Below, piece after piece: positions 12,241-23,490 of a stretch of DNA of 64,000 nucleotides. Where the stretch lies: NCBI GenBank assembly GCA_026826555.1, contig JAKSZT010054565.1, positions 3,031,071-3,095,070 on the forward strand, given 5' to 3'. Each line of letters begins with the position of its first letter. The stretch's first letter is position 1. The position numbers and the translations under genes were made by a program. The stretch is from Tolypeutes matacus. Taxonomy: Eukaryota; Chordata; Mammalia; Cingulata; Chlamyphoridae. Below the pieces are notes generated by a model that ran no database searches, was not told the origin of the DNA, and worked only from the letters and a program-made list of their open reading frames with translations.

Positions 12241-13164
12241 ATGGCTCAAGAAAAGGAATACATAAAAGTCCCAGAAGAGATGCAGAATTTGAGAGAACTA
12301 ATCAGTGAGATGAGCACAAATTTCCAAAATCAAATTAACGAGATGAAAGACAATATAGTTAAAGAGATCAATGACATCAAGAAGACATTGAGCGAATGCA
12401 AAGAAGAATTTGAAATCTTGAACAGAAAAGTAACGGAGTTTATGGGAATGAAAGGCACAATAAGTGAAGTCAAAAACACATCTGAAGCATACAACAGCAG
12501 ACTCTAAATGAAAGAAGAAAGAATAAGTGATACCGAAGACAGAGCAGCTAAAATTGAAGAGAGAGAAAGAGCAGAGAAAAGAATGGAAAAAATTGAGCAG
12601 GGGCTCAGAGAGTTGAATGATAACACAAAACACAACAACATCCATGTCATGGGATTTGCAGAAGGCGAAGAGAAAGAAAAAGGGGTAGAAAGAGTATTTG
12701 AGGAAATAATAGCTGAAAAATTCTCAACTCTCACAAAAGAAATGAACTTACATGTCCAAGAAGCACACTGCACCCCAATGAGAATAAATCCAAACAGACC
12801 TACGCCAAGACACACATTATTCAGAATGTCAAATGTAAAAGATAAAGAGAAAATTCTCAGAGCAGCTAGAGAGAAGTAAACGATCATGTACAAAGGACGT
12901 CCAGTAAGACTTAGTGCAGATTTCCCTTCAGAAACCACGGAGGCAAGAAGACAGTGGTATGATACAATTAGGAAACCGAAAGAGAAAAACTGCCAGCCAA
13001 GAATTCTTTGTCCAGCAAAACTGTCCTTCAAATATGAAGGTGAGTATAAAGTATTCACAAACAAACAGAAACTAAGAGGGTTTGCAAAAAAGAATCTACC
13101 TTTGCAGGAAATATTAAAGGAAGCCTTAGAACCTGAAAGAAAAAGACAGGAGAGAGAGGCTTGA
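12241..13164 (+). pseudogene. L1 C ORF1 (two premature stops)
   Basis: L1 ORF1 protein, about 307 codons: a trimeric coiled-coil nucleic-acid chaperone. The start is taken as ATGGCTCAAGAA at 12241 because that Met is conserved in L1 B; an upstream in-frame Met at 12214 is not conserved there. The segments are a coiled coil (about 12260-12620), an RRM-like domain (about 12625-12850) and a C-terminal domain (about 12880-13160, QWYDTIRKPKEKNCQPRILC). Two in-frame stops (TAA 12505-12507 and TAA near 12877) sit where related L1 H has Glu and, by inference, Gln. Otherwise the frame is maintained. Confidence 0.88.
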
Positions 13165-13255
13165 AGGAGAGTGTAGAAGAAAGAAAAGCAGAAAGGATAA
13201 CCAAAAGAGTAAAAAGAGACAAAAATAAGATGACATATGAAAACCAAAGAATAAA

Positions 13256-16200
13256 ATGGAGGAAATAAACAGTGCATTTTCAGTAATATCATTTAATGTG
13301 AATGGATTAAATTCCCCAATCAAAAGATTCAGGCTGACAGAATGGATAAAAAAAAAACCTGAGCCATCCATATGCTGCTTACAAGAAACTCACCTCAGAC
13401 CAGGGATACAAACCAACTGAAAGCAAAAGGTTGGAAAAAGATACTCCACGCGAATAGTAAACAGAAAAGAGCAGGGATAGTTATACTAATATCAGACAAA
13501 ACAGACTTTAAATGCAAAAAAGTGATAAGAGATACGGAAGGCCATTATATATTAATAAAAGGGACGATCCTCCAGGAAGATATAACAGTCATAAATATCT
13601 ATGCACCTAACCAGGGTGCCTCAAAATATATGAGACAAACTCTGGCAAAACTGAAGGGAGAAATACACATTTCTACAGTAATTGCTGGAGACTTCAACAC
13701 CCCTCTCACATCATTAGATAGAACAACTAGACAGAAGATGAACAAGGAAACAGAGAACTTGAACAGTATGATAAATAAGTTAGACCAACTCAAACTCAGT
13801 TGAGTTGACCAAACTCAGCGGGTTATACATTCTTCTCAAGTGCCCATGGATCTTTCTCCAGGATAGACCACATGTTAGGTCACAATACAGCTCTCAATAA
13901 ATATAAAAAGAATGAAATTATACAAAGCACCTTCTCATATCATAATGGAATGAAACTAGAAATCAATAACAGACAGGAAAAAAGTAAATTTGCAAGTGTG
14001 TGGAGACTGAACAACACACTCCTAAATCATTCAGTGGGTCAAAGAAGAAATTGCAAGTGAAATCAGTAAAAATATTGAGACAAATGAAAATGAGAACACA
14101 ATGTATCAAAACTTATGGGATAAAAAAAAACAAAACAAAAAAACAAAAAAAAAACTTATGGGATACAGCGAAGGCAGTCTTGAGAGGGAAATTTATAGCC
14201 CTAAATGCCTATATTAAAAAACACGAAAGAGCTTGAAGATTTAACTGAACAACTAGAGAAACTAGAAAAAGAACAGCAAACCAATCCTAAAGCAAGCAGA
14301 AGGAAAGAAAGAAAAAAGATTAGAGCAGAAATAAATGAAAATGAGAACAGAAAACAATAGAGAAAATCAACAAAACCAAAAGTTGGTTCTTTGAGAAGAT
14401 CAATAAAATTGACAAACCCCTCGCAGGACTAACAAAGAAAAAAAGAGAGAAGATGCAAATAAATACAATCAGAAATGAAAGGGGGAAATTACAAATGACT
14501 TCACAGAAATAAAAAGAATCATAAAGAGGATATTATGAGAAACTATATGCCAACAAACTAGACAACCTAGATGAAATGGACAAATTTCTAGAAACACATA
14601 ACCAACCTACACTGATACTACAAGAAATAGAAGAACTTAACAAACCAATCACAATTAAGGAGATTGAATCCGTCATCAAAAATCTCCCAGCAAAGAAAAG
14701 TCCAGGACCAGATGGCTTCACAGGTGAGTTCTACCAAGCATTTCTAAAAGAATTAATACCAATCCTGTTTAAACTCTTTCAAAAAACTGAAGAGGATGGA
14801 AAATTACCCAACACATTTTATGAAGCCAACATCACCCTAATACCAAAGCCAGATAAAGATTCCACAAGAAAAGAAAATTACAGACCGATCTCTCTAATGA
14901 ACATAGATGCAAAAATTCTCAACAAAATACTTGCAAATACAATCCAACAGCATATCAAAAGACTTACACATCACGACCAAGTGGGACTTATTCCTGGTAT
15001 GCAAGGCTGGTTCAACATAAGAAAATCAATCAATGTAATACACCACATTAACAAATTGGAGGAAAAAAACCACATGAGCATCTTAATAGATGCAGAAAAG
15101 GCATTTGACAAAATCCAACATCCTTTTTTGATAAAAATACTTCAAAAGATAGGAATAAAAGGAAAATTCCTCAATATGATAAAAGGCATATATGAAAAAC
15201 CCACAGCCAACATCATACTCAATGGGGAAAGGTTGAAAGCTTTCCAAGATCAGGAACAAGACAAGGATGCCCAATGCCACCATTGTTATTCAACATTGTA
15301 CTAGAAGTTCTAGCTAGGGCAATTAGATAAGACAAAAAAATTAAAGGCGTCCAAATAGAAAAAGAGGAAGTAAAACTCTCACTGTTTACAGATGACATGA
15401 TCCTGTATTTAGAAAATCGTGAAGTATCCACGACAAAGCTACTTGAACTAATAAATGAGTTCAGCAAAGTGGCAGGATATAAGATCAACACGCAAAAATC
15501 AGTAATGTTTTTATACACTAGTACTGAAAAATCTGAGGAGGAAATCAGGAAGAAAATTCCATTTTCAATAGCAACAAAAAGACTCAAATACCTAGGAGTT
15601 AATTTAACCAAGGAAGTACAGGACCTATATGCAGAAAACTACAAAACAATGCTAAAAGAAATTTTAAAAACCTAAACAAATGGAAAGACATTCCATGTTC
15701 ATGGATTGGAAGAATAAAAATCGTGAAGATGTCAATCTTGCCCAAACTGATTTATAGATTCAATGCAATACCTATCAAAATTCCAACAGCTTACTTTACA
15801 GAATTAGAGAAGGCAATTACCAAATTCATCTGGAAAGGTAAGTGCACCCGAATAGCCAAAAGTATTCTAAAAAAGAAGAGCAATGTGGGAGGAATTTCAC
15901 TGCCTGACCTTGAAACATATTACAAAGCTACAGTGGTCAAAATGGCATGGTACTGGCATAAAGACAGACACATCGATCAGTGGAATAGAATTGAGAACCC
16001 AGAAATATACCCTCACCTATAGAGTCAACTGGTTTTTGACAAACTTACCAAGCCCACACTAATGGGAGAAAACAGTCTCTTCAACAAATGGTGTTGGGAG
16101 AACTGGATATCTATAACCAAAATAATGAAAGAGGACCCCTATCTCATCCCCTATACAAGAATCAACTCAAAATGGATCAAAGATCTAAATATAAAAGCCA

Positions 16201-17105
16201 GGACCATAAAATTACTAGAAGAACATGTAGGGAAACATCTTCAAGACCTTGTAGTAGGTGGTGGTTTCTTGGACCCTACACCCAAAGCACGTGCAACAAA
16301 AGAAAAAGTAGATAAATGGGACCTCCTCAAAATTAAACACTTTTGCACCTCACAGGACTTTGTCAGAAGGGTGAAAAGGCAGCCAACTCAATGGGAAAAA
16401 ATATTTGGAAATCACATATCTGATAAGGGTTTAATATTCAGGATATATAAAGAGATGTTACAACTTAACAATAAAAAGACAAATGACCCAATTAAAAACG
16501 GGTGAATGACTTGAATAGACATTTCTCCAAAGAAGAAATACAAATGGCAAAATAAACACATGAAGAAATGCTCAACATCACTCATGATTAGGGAAATGCA
16601 AATCAAAACTACAATGAGATATCATTTCACACCTATTATAATGGCCACTATTAAAAAGACAGAGAACTACAAGTGTTGGAGAGGATGTGGAGAGATAGGA
16701 ACATTTCTTCACTGTTGGTGGGAATGCAGGATGGTACAACCACTATGGAGAACTATTTGGCAGTTCCTAAAGAAGTTGAATATAGACTTGCCATGTGACC
16801 CTGCAATACAACTACTGGGTATATACCCAGAAAAACTGAGAGCAGTGACACGAACAGACATCTGTACACCGATGTTCATAGCAACATTATTCACCATTGC
16901 CAAAAGTTGGAAACAACCCAGGTGTCCATCAACAGATGAATGGATAAACAAACTGTGGTCTCTTCACACGATGGAATATTATGCAGCTGTAAGAAGAAAT
17001 GAAGTCGTAAAGCATATGGCAACATGGATGAACCTGGAAGACATTATGTTGAGTGAAGCAAGCCAGACACAAAAGGACAAATACTGTATGAATGCTTTAC
17101 TATGA
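13256..17105 (+). pseudogene. L1 C ORF2 (endonuclease / reverse transcriptase), frameshifted
   Basis: About 1283 codons' worth of sequence, the usual L1 ORF2 length. The order is an APE-like endonuclease from MEEINSAFSVISFNVNGLNS, the reverse transcriptase (14640-15640, with the [12 protein letters not shown] and [14 protein letters not shown] blocks), and the C-terminal region with the Cys-rich segment [18 protein letters not shown]. The frame breaks near 13400, at 13795-13810, at the A-rich insertion 14123-14150, and at about 15243, where five bases present in L1 H are missing. The RT active-site box reads FTDD; L1 H keeps FADD. It is non-functional. Confidence 0.9.
14108..14165 (+). mobile_element. 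A-tail-only insertion with 15-bp target duplication, in L1 C ORF2
   Basis: The 15-bp sequence aaaacttatgggata occurs at 14108-14122 and again at 14151-14165, flanking a 28-bp stretch of A with a few C. L1 H (minus, about 52075-52105) and L1 B (about 10240-10265) lack the insertion. The 5' side reads tc/aaaa, close to the L1 endonuclease preference. The simplest reading is an L1-endonuclease insertion whose reverse transcript stopped within the poly(A) tail. Confidence 0.7.
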
Positions 17106-17154
17106 ACCAAATATATTGTGTAAAATACTGTTTGATCAAAAAAAAAAAAAAAAA

Positions 17155-17269
17155 ATAGAAAAGTATATGTATCCATTACATTTGAGAAATGTATATATTT
17201 ATTCATCTGTGTTTACTTTTTAGTTTTTAATTGTTTATATTTTCAATTATTAAATGTACAAATAAAGTT
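17155..17269 (+). other. Likely 3'-transduced segment of L1 C
   Basis: 115 bp between the first A-tract of L1 C (17 A, 17138-17154) and the final poly(A). It carries its own AATAAA at 17261-17266. L1 H ends its homology right where the first A-tract begins, so this segment is not part of the shared L1 3' end. Read-through of a weak L1 polyadenylation signal into the source locus's flank would give this structure. Confidence 0.7.
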
Positions 17270-17287
17270 AAAAAAAAAAAAAAAAAA

Positions 17288-19600
17288 GAATTATACACTA
17301 CGATTAAGTGGGTTTTATCCCAGGTACGCAAAGGTGGTTCAACACAAGAAAATCAGTTAATGTAATAAACCACATTAATAAATTGAAGAAGAAAAATGAC
17401 ATCTTCTTGATTGATGCAGAAAAGACACCTGACAAAATATGACACCCTTTCTCGATAAAAATACTCCAAAAGATAGGAACAGAAGGAAGCTTTCTCAATA
17501 TGGTAAAGTACATATATGAAAAACCTATAGCTAGCATTGTACTCAATGGTGAAAGACTGAAAGCTTTCTGCTGAGATGAGGAAAAAGACAAGGATGCCCA
17601 CTATCACCACTGTTATTGAAAATTGGGCTAAAAGTTCTAGCTAGAGCAATTAGCCTAGATAAACAAAGAAAATACACCCAAATAGGGAATGAGAAGTAAA
17701 ACTTTCACTATTCACTGATCCTATACCTAAAAAATCCTGAAAAATCCACAACAAAGATACTAGAATTAAAAGATGAGCTCAGCAAAGTGGAGGGACAAAA
17801 GGTTAAAACGCAAAAATCAATAGCGTTTCTAAACACTACTGATGAGCAATCTGAGGAGAAAATCAGAAAAGAAAAATCCATTTACAATAGTGGCTAAAAG
17901 AATCAAATATATAGGAATAAGTAACCAAGGACAGAAAGTACCAGCATTCAGAAAACTACAAAATGTTGCCAAAAGAAACCAAAGAGGACCTAAATTAATG
18001 GAAGGACAGTCCATGTTCATGGATTGGAAGACTAAATATTGTTAAGACATAAATTATACCCAAATTGATTTACAGATTCAATGCAATCTCAATCAAAATT
18101 CCAAGAGCCTACCTTACAGAAATGGAAAAGTTAAATACTAAATTTATTTGGAAGGGTAAGGGGCCCCTATCTCACACCTTCGACAAAAATTAACTCAAAA
18201 TGGATCAAGGACCTAAATATAAAAGCTACAACCATAAAACTCCTTGAAGAAAATGAAGGGAAACATCTTCAAGATCTTGTGGTTGGTGGTGGTTTCTTAA
18301 ACCTTATTCCAAAGCATGAGCCACGAAAGAAAAAATAGATAAATGGGACCCTCCTCAAAATTAAACCACTTTTGTGCTTCAAATGGCTTGTTAAAAAGGT
18401 GAAAAGGCAATCTATTCAATGGGAGAAAATTTTGGAAACCACATATCTGATAAAAGTTTGATTTCCATGTTATATAAAGAGATCATACAACTCACCAATG
18501 TAAAGACAAGTAATTTGATTTAAAAATGGGTGACATGAATAGACATTTTTCCAAAGAAGAAATACAAAAGGGCCAGAAAGGACACAAAAAGATGCTCAAC
18601 ATCACTAGTTATTAGGGAAATGCAGATCAAAACTACAATGAGATATCATTTCACATCTTACAGAATGGCCTTTACTAAAAAACAAAAACAAAACAAAACA
18701 AAACAAAACGACAGAAAACTACAAGAGCTGGAGAAGATGCGGAGAAATAGAACATTCCTTCACCACTGGTGGGAATGTAAAATGGTGTAGCATCTGTGGA
18801 AGACAGTTTGGCAGTTCCTCAGGAAGATAAATATAGAACTGCCATATGATCCAGCAATCCCACTACCAGGAATATATTCAGAAAAAGTGAAAGGAAGCTG
18901 TGATGGTTAGGCTAATGTGTCAACTCTGCCAGGTAATTGTGTCCAGGTGTTTGTTCCAGCAAGCACTGGGCTAATTGTAATACAAGAGCATTTATGGACT
19001 TCAATCACCAGTGAGTTTACTGCGTAGATGGCTGATTACATCTGCATCAATCAGGGAGATTACATCATCAACGGGTGAGGCTTTTATCCAATCAGTTGAA
19101 TGCCTTAAAAGGGGAAGTGATTTCAACATTCAGAGATAATTTCCCAGCTCATCGCTGGACAGGCAACTTCTCCCAGAAACTCAGCAAGGACCTTTCATCA
19201 GACTTTCATTAGAGCCCCTGGTTTGCAGCCTGCCTGCAGAACCTGGACTTGTGCATCCCCACAGTCACGTGAGAGACTCTTAAAATCTCTTATTATTGAC
19301 AGGTATCTCCTGTTGATTCTGTTTCCCGAGAGAACCCTAATATAGAAGCGAACAGACATTTTCCCACTGATGTTCATAGCAGCATTATTCATAATTGCTA
19401 AAAGATGGAAACAACCCAATTGTCCATCAACCCATGAATGGATAAACAAAATGTGATATATATGTATGATGGAATACTATTCAGTTGTAAGAAGAAATGA
19501 AGCTGGGATGCATATGACAACACTGATGAATCTTGAGAATATTATGTTGAATGAAATAAGCCAGACACAAAAGGACAAATATTTATGGTTTCACTAATAT
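17288..19600 (+). pseudogene. L1 B ORF2 remnant, C-terminal half
   Basis: Degenerate ORF2 sequence: the RT finger/palm region (17300-17700), later RT sequence (17700-18160), then after the deletion the C-terminal domain, with 'cactggtgggaatgtaaaatgg' matching the C-rich region of L1 C (its CWWEC part). The end is near 'gtaagaagaaatgaagctgg' and 'gaataagccagacacaaaagg' at about 19490-19580. There are multiple stops, and an LTR splits it at 18899-19344. Confidence 0.75.
18899..19344 (+). mobile_element. Solo LTR in L1 B (TGTGATGGTTAGG family)
   Basis: 446 bp starting TGTGATGGTTAGGC and ending CCTAATATA, with perfect 5-bp duplications gaagc at 18894-18898 and 19345-19349. The expected terminal CA is changed to TA. 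The body resembles a common xenarthran LTR remembered from armadillo and sloth sequence ('gctgattacatctgcatcaa', 'ccaatcagttgaatgcc'). It carries no coding sequence and is younger than L1 B. Confidence 0.85.
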
Positions 19601-20221
19601 GAACTAAATAATATAAGTAAACTCATGGAGTTAAACTCTAGAGTACTGGTGAGCAGGAGATAGAATGTGGGTTGAGAAGGGGGAGCTGATAATTTATGTA
19701 GAATGGTTAGTAAGTTTGTAAATTAAGGAACTGGATAGAGTTGATGGTAACACATTACTGTGAGTATAACACTGCTGAATTATGAATGTAATTGTATCTG
19801 AATCTAGAGACATCACAGTGAGTAAAAGAAGCTAGGCACAACAGGACAAATACTGTATGGTTTCTCTTACAGGAAATACTTACAATAGCAAATTCATGAA
19901 GACAGAAAGCAAAATAGGGGTGCAGGGAGGAGGTAAGAGGGAGTTATTGCTAAATGAGTTTGAGTTTGGGTTTGGGATAATGAAAATAGTCTGGAAATAG
20001 TGGTGTTAAGTTACACAGTATTGTCAATATACTTAATGTCAAAGAAGTGTCCATTTAAAATGGTTAAAATATTTGTTATGTATATTTTACCACAATTGAA
20101 AATGAATTATAAAAAGTCATTTGACCATAAATATAAGGGTTTATTTATGAACTCTCAATCTATTTCAGTGACCTATATATGTAATCCTTATGCCAGTACT
20201 ACAGTGTCTTACTCTAAGAAA

Positions 20222-20488
20222 TCAAATGAGTCCTCCAACTTTGTTCTTTTTCCAGATAGTTTTGGCTATTCTGGGTCCCTTGTATTTCCTTGAGAATTTT
20301 AGGATCAGCTTGTTAATTTTTACAGAGAAGCCAGGTGGGATTCTGATAGGGACTGCATTAAATCTGTAGATCAATTTGATGAATACTGCCATCTTAACAA
20401 TAATAATTTTTCTGATCCATGGACATGAAATGCTTTTCTTTGCTAAATTTGTACCCAAGTATGTTATTCTTCTTTTTTCGTTGTACAT
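20222..20488 (-). pseudogene. L1 A ORF2 remnant (after the RT domain)
   Basis: About 88 codons open, with segments [30 protein letters not shown] and GPRIAKTIWKKNKVGGLI. They match the L1 ORF2 stretch that in L1 C reads [20 protein letters not shown] and [18 protein letters not shown]. It is a fragment of a dead ORF2. Confidence 0.85.
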
Positions 20489-21685
20489 TTTTTCAGTACA
20501 TTATCTAGTTGGTAAGAAATGGTATTACATTGTGATTTTAATTTTCATTTACACAGTTATTAAACATGCAGATGAGCTTTTTATATGTTTATTGGCCATT
20601 CCTTTTTTTTTTTTTTTCTTATTGAAATACTACTAATATGATTTGTCCATTTTTTCTTATTGGGGTACTTATATTTTTCTTATTGAATAGCAAGAATTAT
20701 TTTAAGGTATTGTAGTCTAATTCTTGATATGCAGTATAACTATCTTCTCCCTGTTTATACTTATACTTTGCTCATGGTGTCCTTTGTTAAGGTTCTTGTT
20801 TGTTTAATGTAGTTGGATTTATCAAACTTTTTAACTCACTTTATTGATTCTATTATTTTTCATGTTTTTTTTTCCCAGAACTCCCTACTTATATCAAGGT
20901 CATTAAGGCATTTTATTATATTCCCTGATAAAGCGTTTTACATATTTTTGCTTTACCTATTTAAACCTTTGAATGACCTAGAATTATTTTTTGTATACGC
21001 TGTGTAGTGTGAATCCAATTTTACTTTGCCATTGGTATGACCAGCATTCCCCAACCATTCCCAATGGTCTCCAATATCTTCTTACTTGTGTTGAGTAGCT
21101 TCAGGGACCTCTGGTGTCAAAATCTGTTAAGATTCAAAAGTTTTTAATGCTCTATGGCAATTATGGAGTCTTGCTAGAAGTTTGTTGATTTTATTAATCT
21201 TTTTAAAGAACTAGAGCTTTTTATTTCATTGATTCTTGGTATTGTTCCTTTGTTCTTAATTTTATTGATTTCTGTTCCTATGTTTATTATTTCCTTCCTT
21301 CTCCATGATTGGGGTTTATTCTAATCTTCTTTTCCTAGTGTAGATATTTTTAGTGGTTGTGCCGAGTATTACGTTATATATTCATAACTTATCACAGTCT
21401 ACTGGTGTTAACATTTTACCAGTTCAAGTGAGGTGTAGTAACCTTACCTCTATTTAAGTCCTTTATACTCCTCATTTTTAATTGCCTTAAATATTTCCTG
21501 TACATATACTGAGAACCACCTACGATATTATAATTTTGCTTCAACCATCAAACACAATTTAGAAAACCCAAGAGAAGGAAAGCCCATTGTATTTACCCAT
21601 ATTTTAACTCTTTTTATTGCTTTTTTCCAAAAACTGTTCCAAAATTCCTTCTTTTATCATTTCCTTTCTGTTTCAAGAATTTCCT

Positions 21686-22015
21686 TTAGCCATACTTTAA
21701 GGGCGTATTTAGACTACTAGTGCCAAATTCCATTAGTTTTTCTTCATCTGAAAATGTCAGATGAATTTCCCCTTCATTCCTGAAAAATATTTTCGCTGGG
21801 CATAGGATTCCTGATTGACAGTTCTTTTCTTTCAGCAGCTGAAAAACACTGTGCCACTTCCTTCTAGCCTCCATGGTTTCTGATGAGAAATCCACTGTAA
21901 TTCCAATTGGTTTTCCCTCATAGTAAAGTGCCATTTTTTTTTGCTGGCTGCTTTCAAGACTTTTTTTTTTTTGGTCTTTAGTTTTCTGAAGTTTGCTTAT
22001 GATATGTCTTGGCAA
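21686..22015 (-). pseudogene. L1 A ORF1 C-terminal remnant
   Basis: About 110 codons matching the ORF1 C-terminal domain: YYEGKPIGITVDFSSETMEA and RRKWHSVFQLLKEKNCQSGI compare with RPVRLSADFPSETTEARRQW and YDTIRKPKEKNCQPRI of L1 C. Lineage-specific differences are many, as expected for an older L1. Confidence 0.85.
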
Positions 22016-22589
22016 GGTTTTATTTCAATCTGTATATCTTTTTCCAAATTTGGTAAAATTTCAGCCATTATTTCTTAGAATACTCTTTCAGTCCCACAGT
22101 CTTTTTCTCCTTCTGGGACTCCAATGACATGAATGTTTCATGTTTCATGATTTCTGTTATAGTTTCACAAGTCACTGGAATCGCTGCTCTTTTTTTTTTT
22201 TCAGTCTATTTTTTCTTATTCAGATTAGATAACTTCTATTGTTCTATCTTTAAGCTAAATGGTTTTTTCAGTTCTAGAATTTTCTTTTGGCTCTTCTTTG
22301 TATCTCTCTTTGCTGAGACTTTTTTTTTTCATTTGTTTCAAGTCTGTCTGTAATTGCTCAATGAAGCTTTCTTTTTCTTTTTTTTAAATGACAGCTGCTT
22401 TAAATTCCATGTCAGATAATTACAACTTCTATGTCTCTCAGTGTTGGCATCTGTTAGTTGTCTCTTCTCTTTCAAGAGAGATTTTCCTGGTTCTTCATAT
22501 GATGTGTGATTTTCAAAATTGTATCTTGTGTATTTTGGGCATTAGACTATGAGACTCCAGATCTTATTTAGCTCTTTTGTGTCACCAGC

Positions 22590-23110
22590 CACCAGTGCCA
22601 TGTTAGGAGAAGAAGGGTGCCACTCTTCATTATTTTCAGATGGGCATGGAAGTTCAGGTTCTTGTACTTAGCCTCCTGGGGCAGGAAGGGGCAAGGTGCC
22701 TCATTACTGCTGGGTGGGGGTGAAAGTCCAGGCTCCCTATTAAGTTTCTGCTGATACAATCCTGGTTGGGAAGAAGGGGAGTGCCTCATTACTCATTACT
22801 CCTCCTCAAGTGGCCTTCACTGACACCATGGGTAGGGGGCTTGATGGTGAAAGTCCCAGCTTCCCATTTGGCCTGCTCTGACACCATCCTGGCAGGGAAG
22901 GAAAGGGATGTCTCATGATCACTGGATGGGATGGAAGTGACATCTCCGCATTTGGACTACACTGACACCCCTGGAAGATGTGACAGTCCTGGCTCCCAAT
23001 TAGGCTTCTTCTGACACAACTATGGTGGGAAGTGAGTGGTACCTTGTTACAGCTGGGAGAGGATGGAAGTACAGACTCTCCACTGAACATTTGCTGACAA
23101 AGGGAGCAGG
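22590..23110 (-). repeat. Degenerate tandem repeat in L1 A 5' UTR (unit roughly 60-100 bp)
   Basis: Recurring blocks share the order 'cctcattact..' / 'gtgaaagtccaggctccc' / 'ttctgctgaca-cc' / 'tggtgggaag'. Examples begin near 22610, 22690, 22779, 22845, 22910 and 23035. Old L1 5' UTRs can be built of tandem monomers, as in mouse L1; whether these are promoter monomers is inference. Confidence 0.55.
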
Positions 23111-23490
23111 GCAGCAATTTTTTTTTCCTATGGTGTTTGGCTGGAGTAGGATGGTTACTGTCTGAAAGTTTCTATCTTGCTCGGTTTTCCCCTTTTCTGA
23201 TCCATTTGCTAGAGAGAACAGGCTTTACTGGCAGCTTTTCTGTCTGGTGTTTCCAGATTGCTGGCATCTCCAGGACACAGTCCAGGATATATGAGGCAAA
23301 AAGAAAACCCAGGGAACTCAATGCCATTTTTTCCCTTGGGTCTCAAGGTTCCTAGGAGGTTTGCTTTCTTCTCTCCACCTTGCAAAATCTTATGTTTGTT
23401 TTATATATACTGTCCAGGGTTTTAGCTCTACTTAGTGGGAGGAATAGGGAGAAGTATGGGTACTCCATCTTGTCTGGAACTGTATGGAAT

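Larger units (their letters stand above)
11080..17287 (+). mobile_element. L1 'C': young, nearly full-length LINE-1 (6.2 kb, plus)
   Basis: A complete LINE-1 inserted into L1 B. It starts GACTTCCGGAAGATGGTGGA, a typical full-length L1 5' end, and ends in poly(A) 17270-17287. A perfect 10-bp target duplication gaattataca flanks it (11070-11079 and 17288-17297). The order is 5' UTR 11080-12240, ORF1 12241-13164, ORF2 13256-17105, a short 3' UTR, a first A-tract 17138-17154, a 115-bp extra segment, an AATAAA at 17261 and the final poly(A). Both ORFs are broken, so it cannot move on its own. It is antisense to DPY19L3. Confidence 0.93.
17288..20116 (+). mobile_element. L1 'B', 3' part (plus): rest of ORF2 and 3' UTR, with an LTR inside
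   Basis: Continues L1 B exactly where it stopped at 11079 (RT region, 'caagtgggttttatccc'-like), runs through the ORF2 C-terminus, is interrupted by an LTR at 18899-19344, and ends in a 3' UTR whose last part reads 'ttatgtatattttaccacaattgaaaatg'. An internal deletion of roughly 0.3 kb is visible near 18160, where 'aagggtaagg' joins directly to 'ggcccctatctcac' when compared with L1 C. All frames are broken. Confidence 0.85.
20117..23490 (-). mobile_element. L1 'A', 5' part (minus): ORF2 remnant, ORF1 remnant and 5' UTR
   Basis: The continuation of L1 A beyond L1 B. From left to right it holds ORF2 RT-region sequence (20117-20500), diverged ORF2 N-terminal sequence (to about 21480), the ORF1 remnant (about 21560-22500) and the GC-richer 5' UTR (about 22540-23490). 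With the 3' part, A spans some 17 kb, of which most is later insertion. It is in the same direction as DPY19L3 transcription. Confidence 0.8.

Noticed and set aside
12504..13292. 262-codon minus-strand reading frame, hydrophobic, Cys/Phe/Ser rich
   Set aside because: Antisense of L1 C ORF1; a Lys/Glu-rich ORF gives a Phe/Leu/Ser-rich open frame on the other strand. The same shadow appears over L1 H ORF1 at 52879-53190 and 53460-54021.
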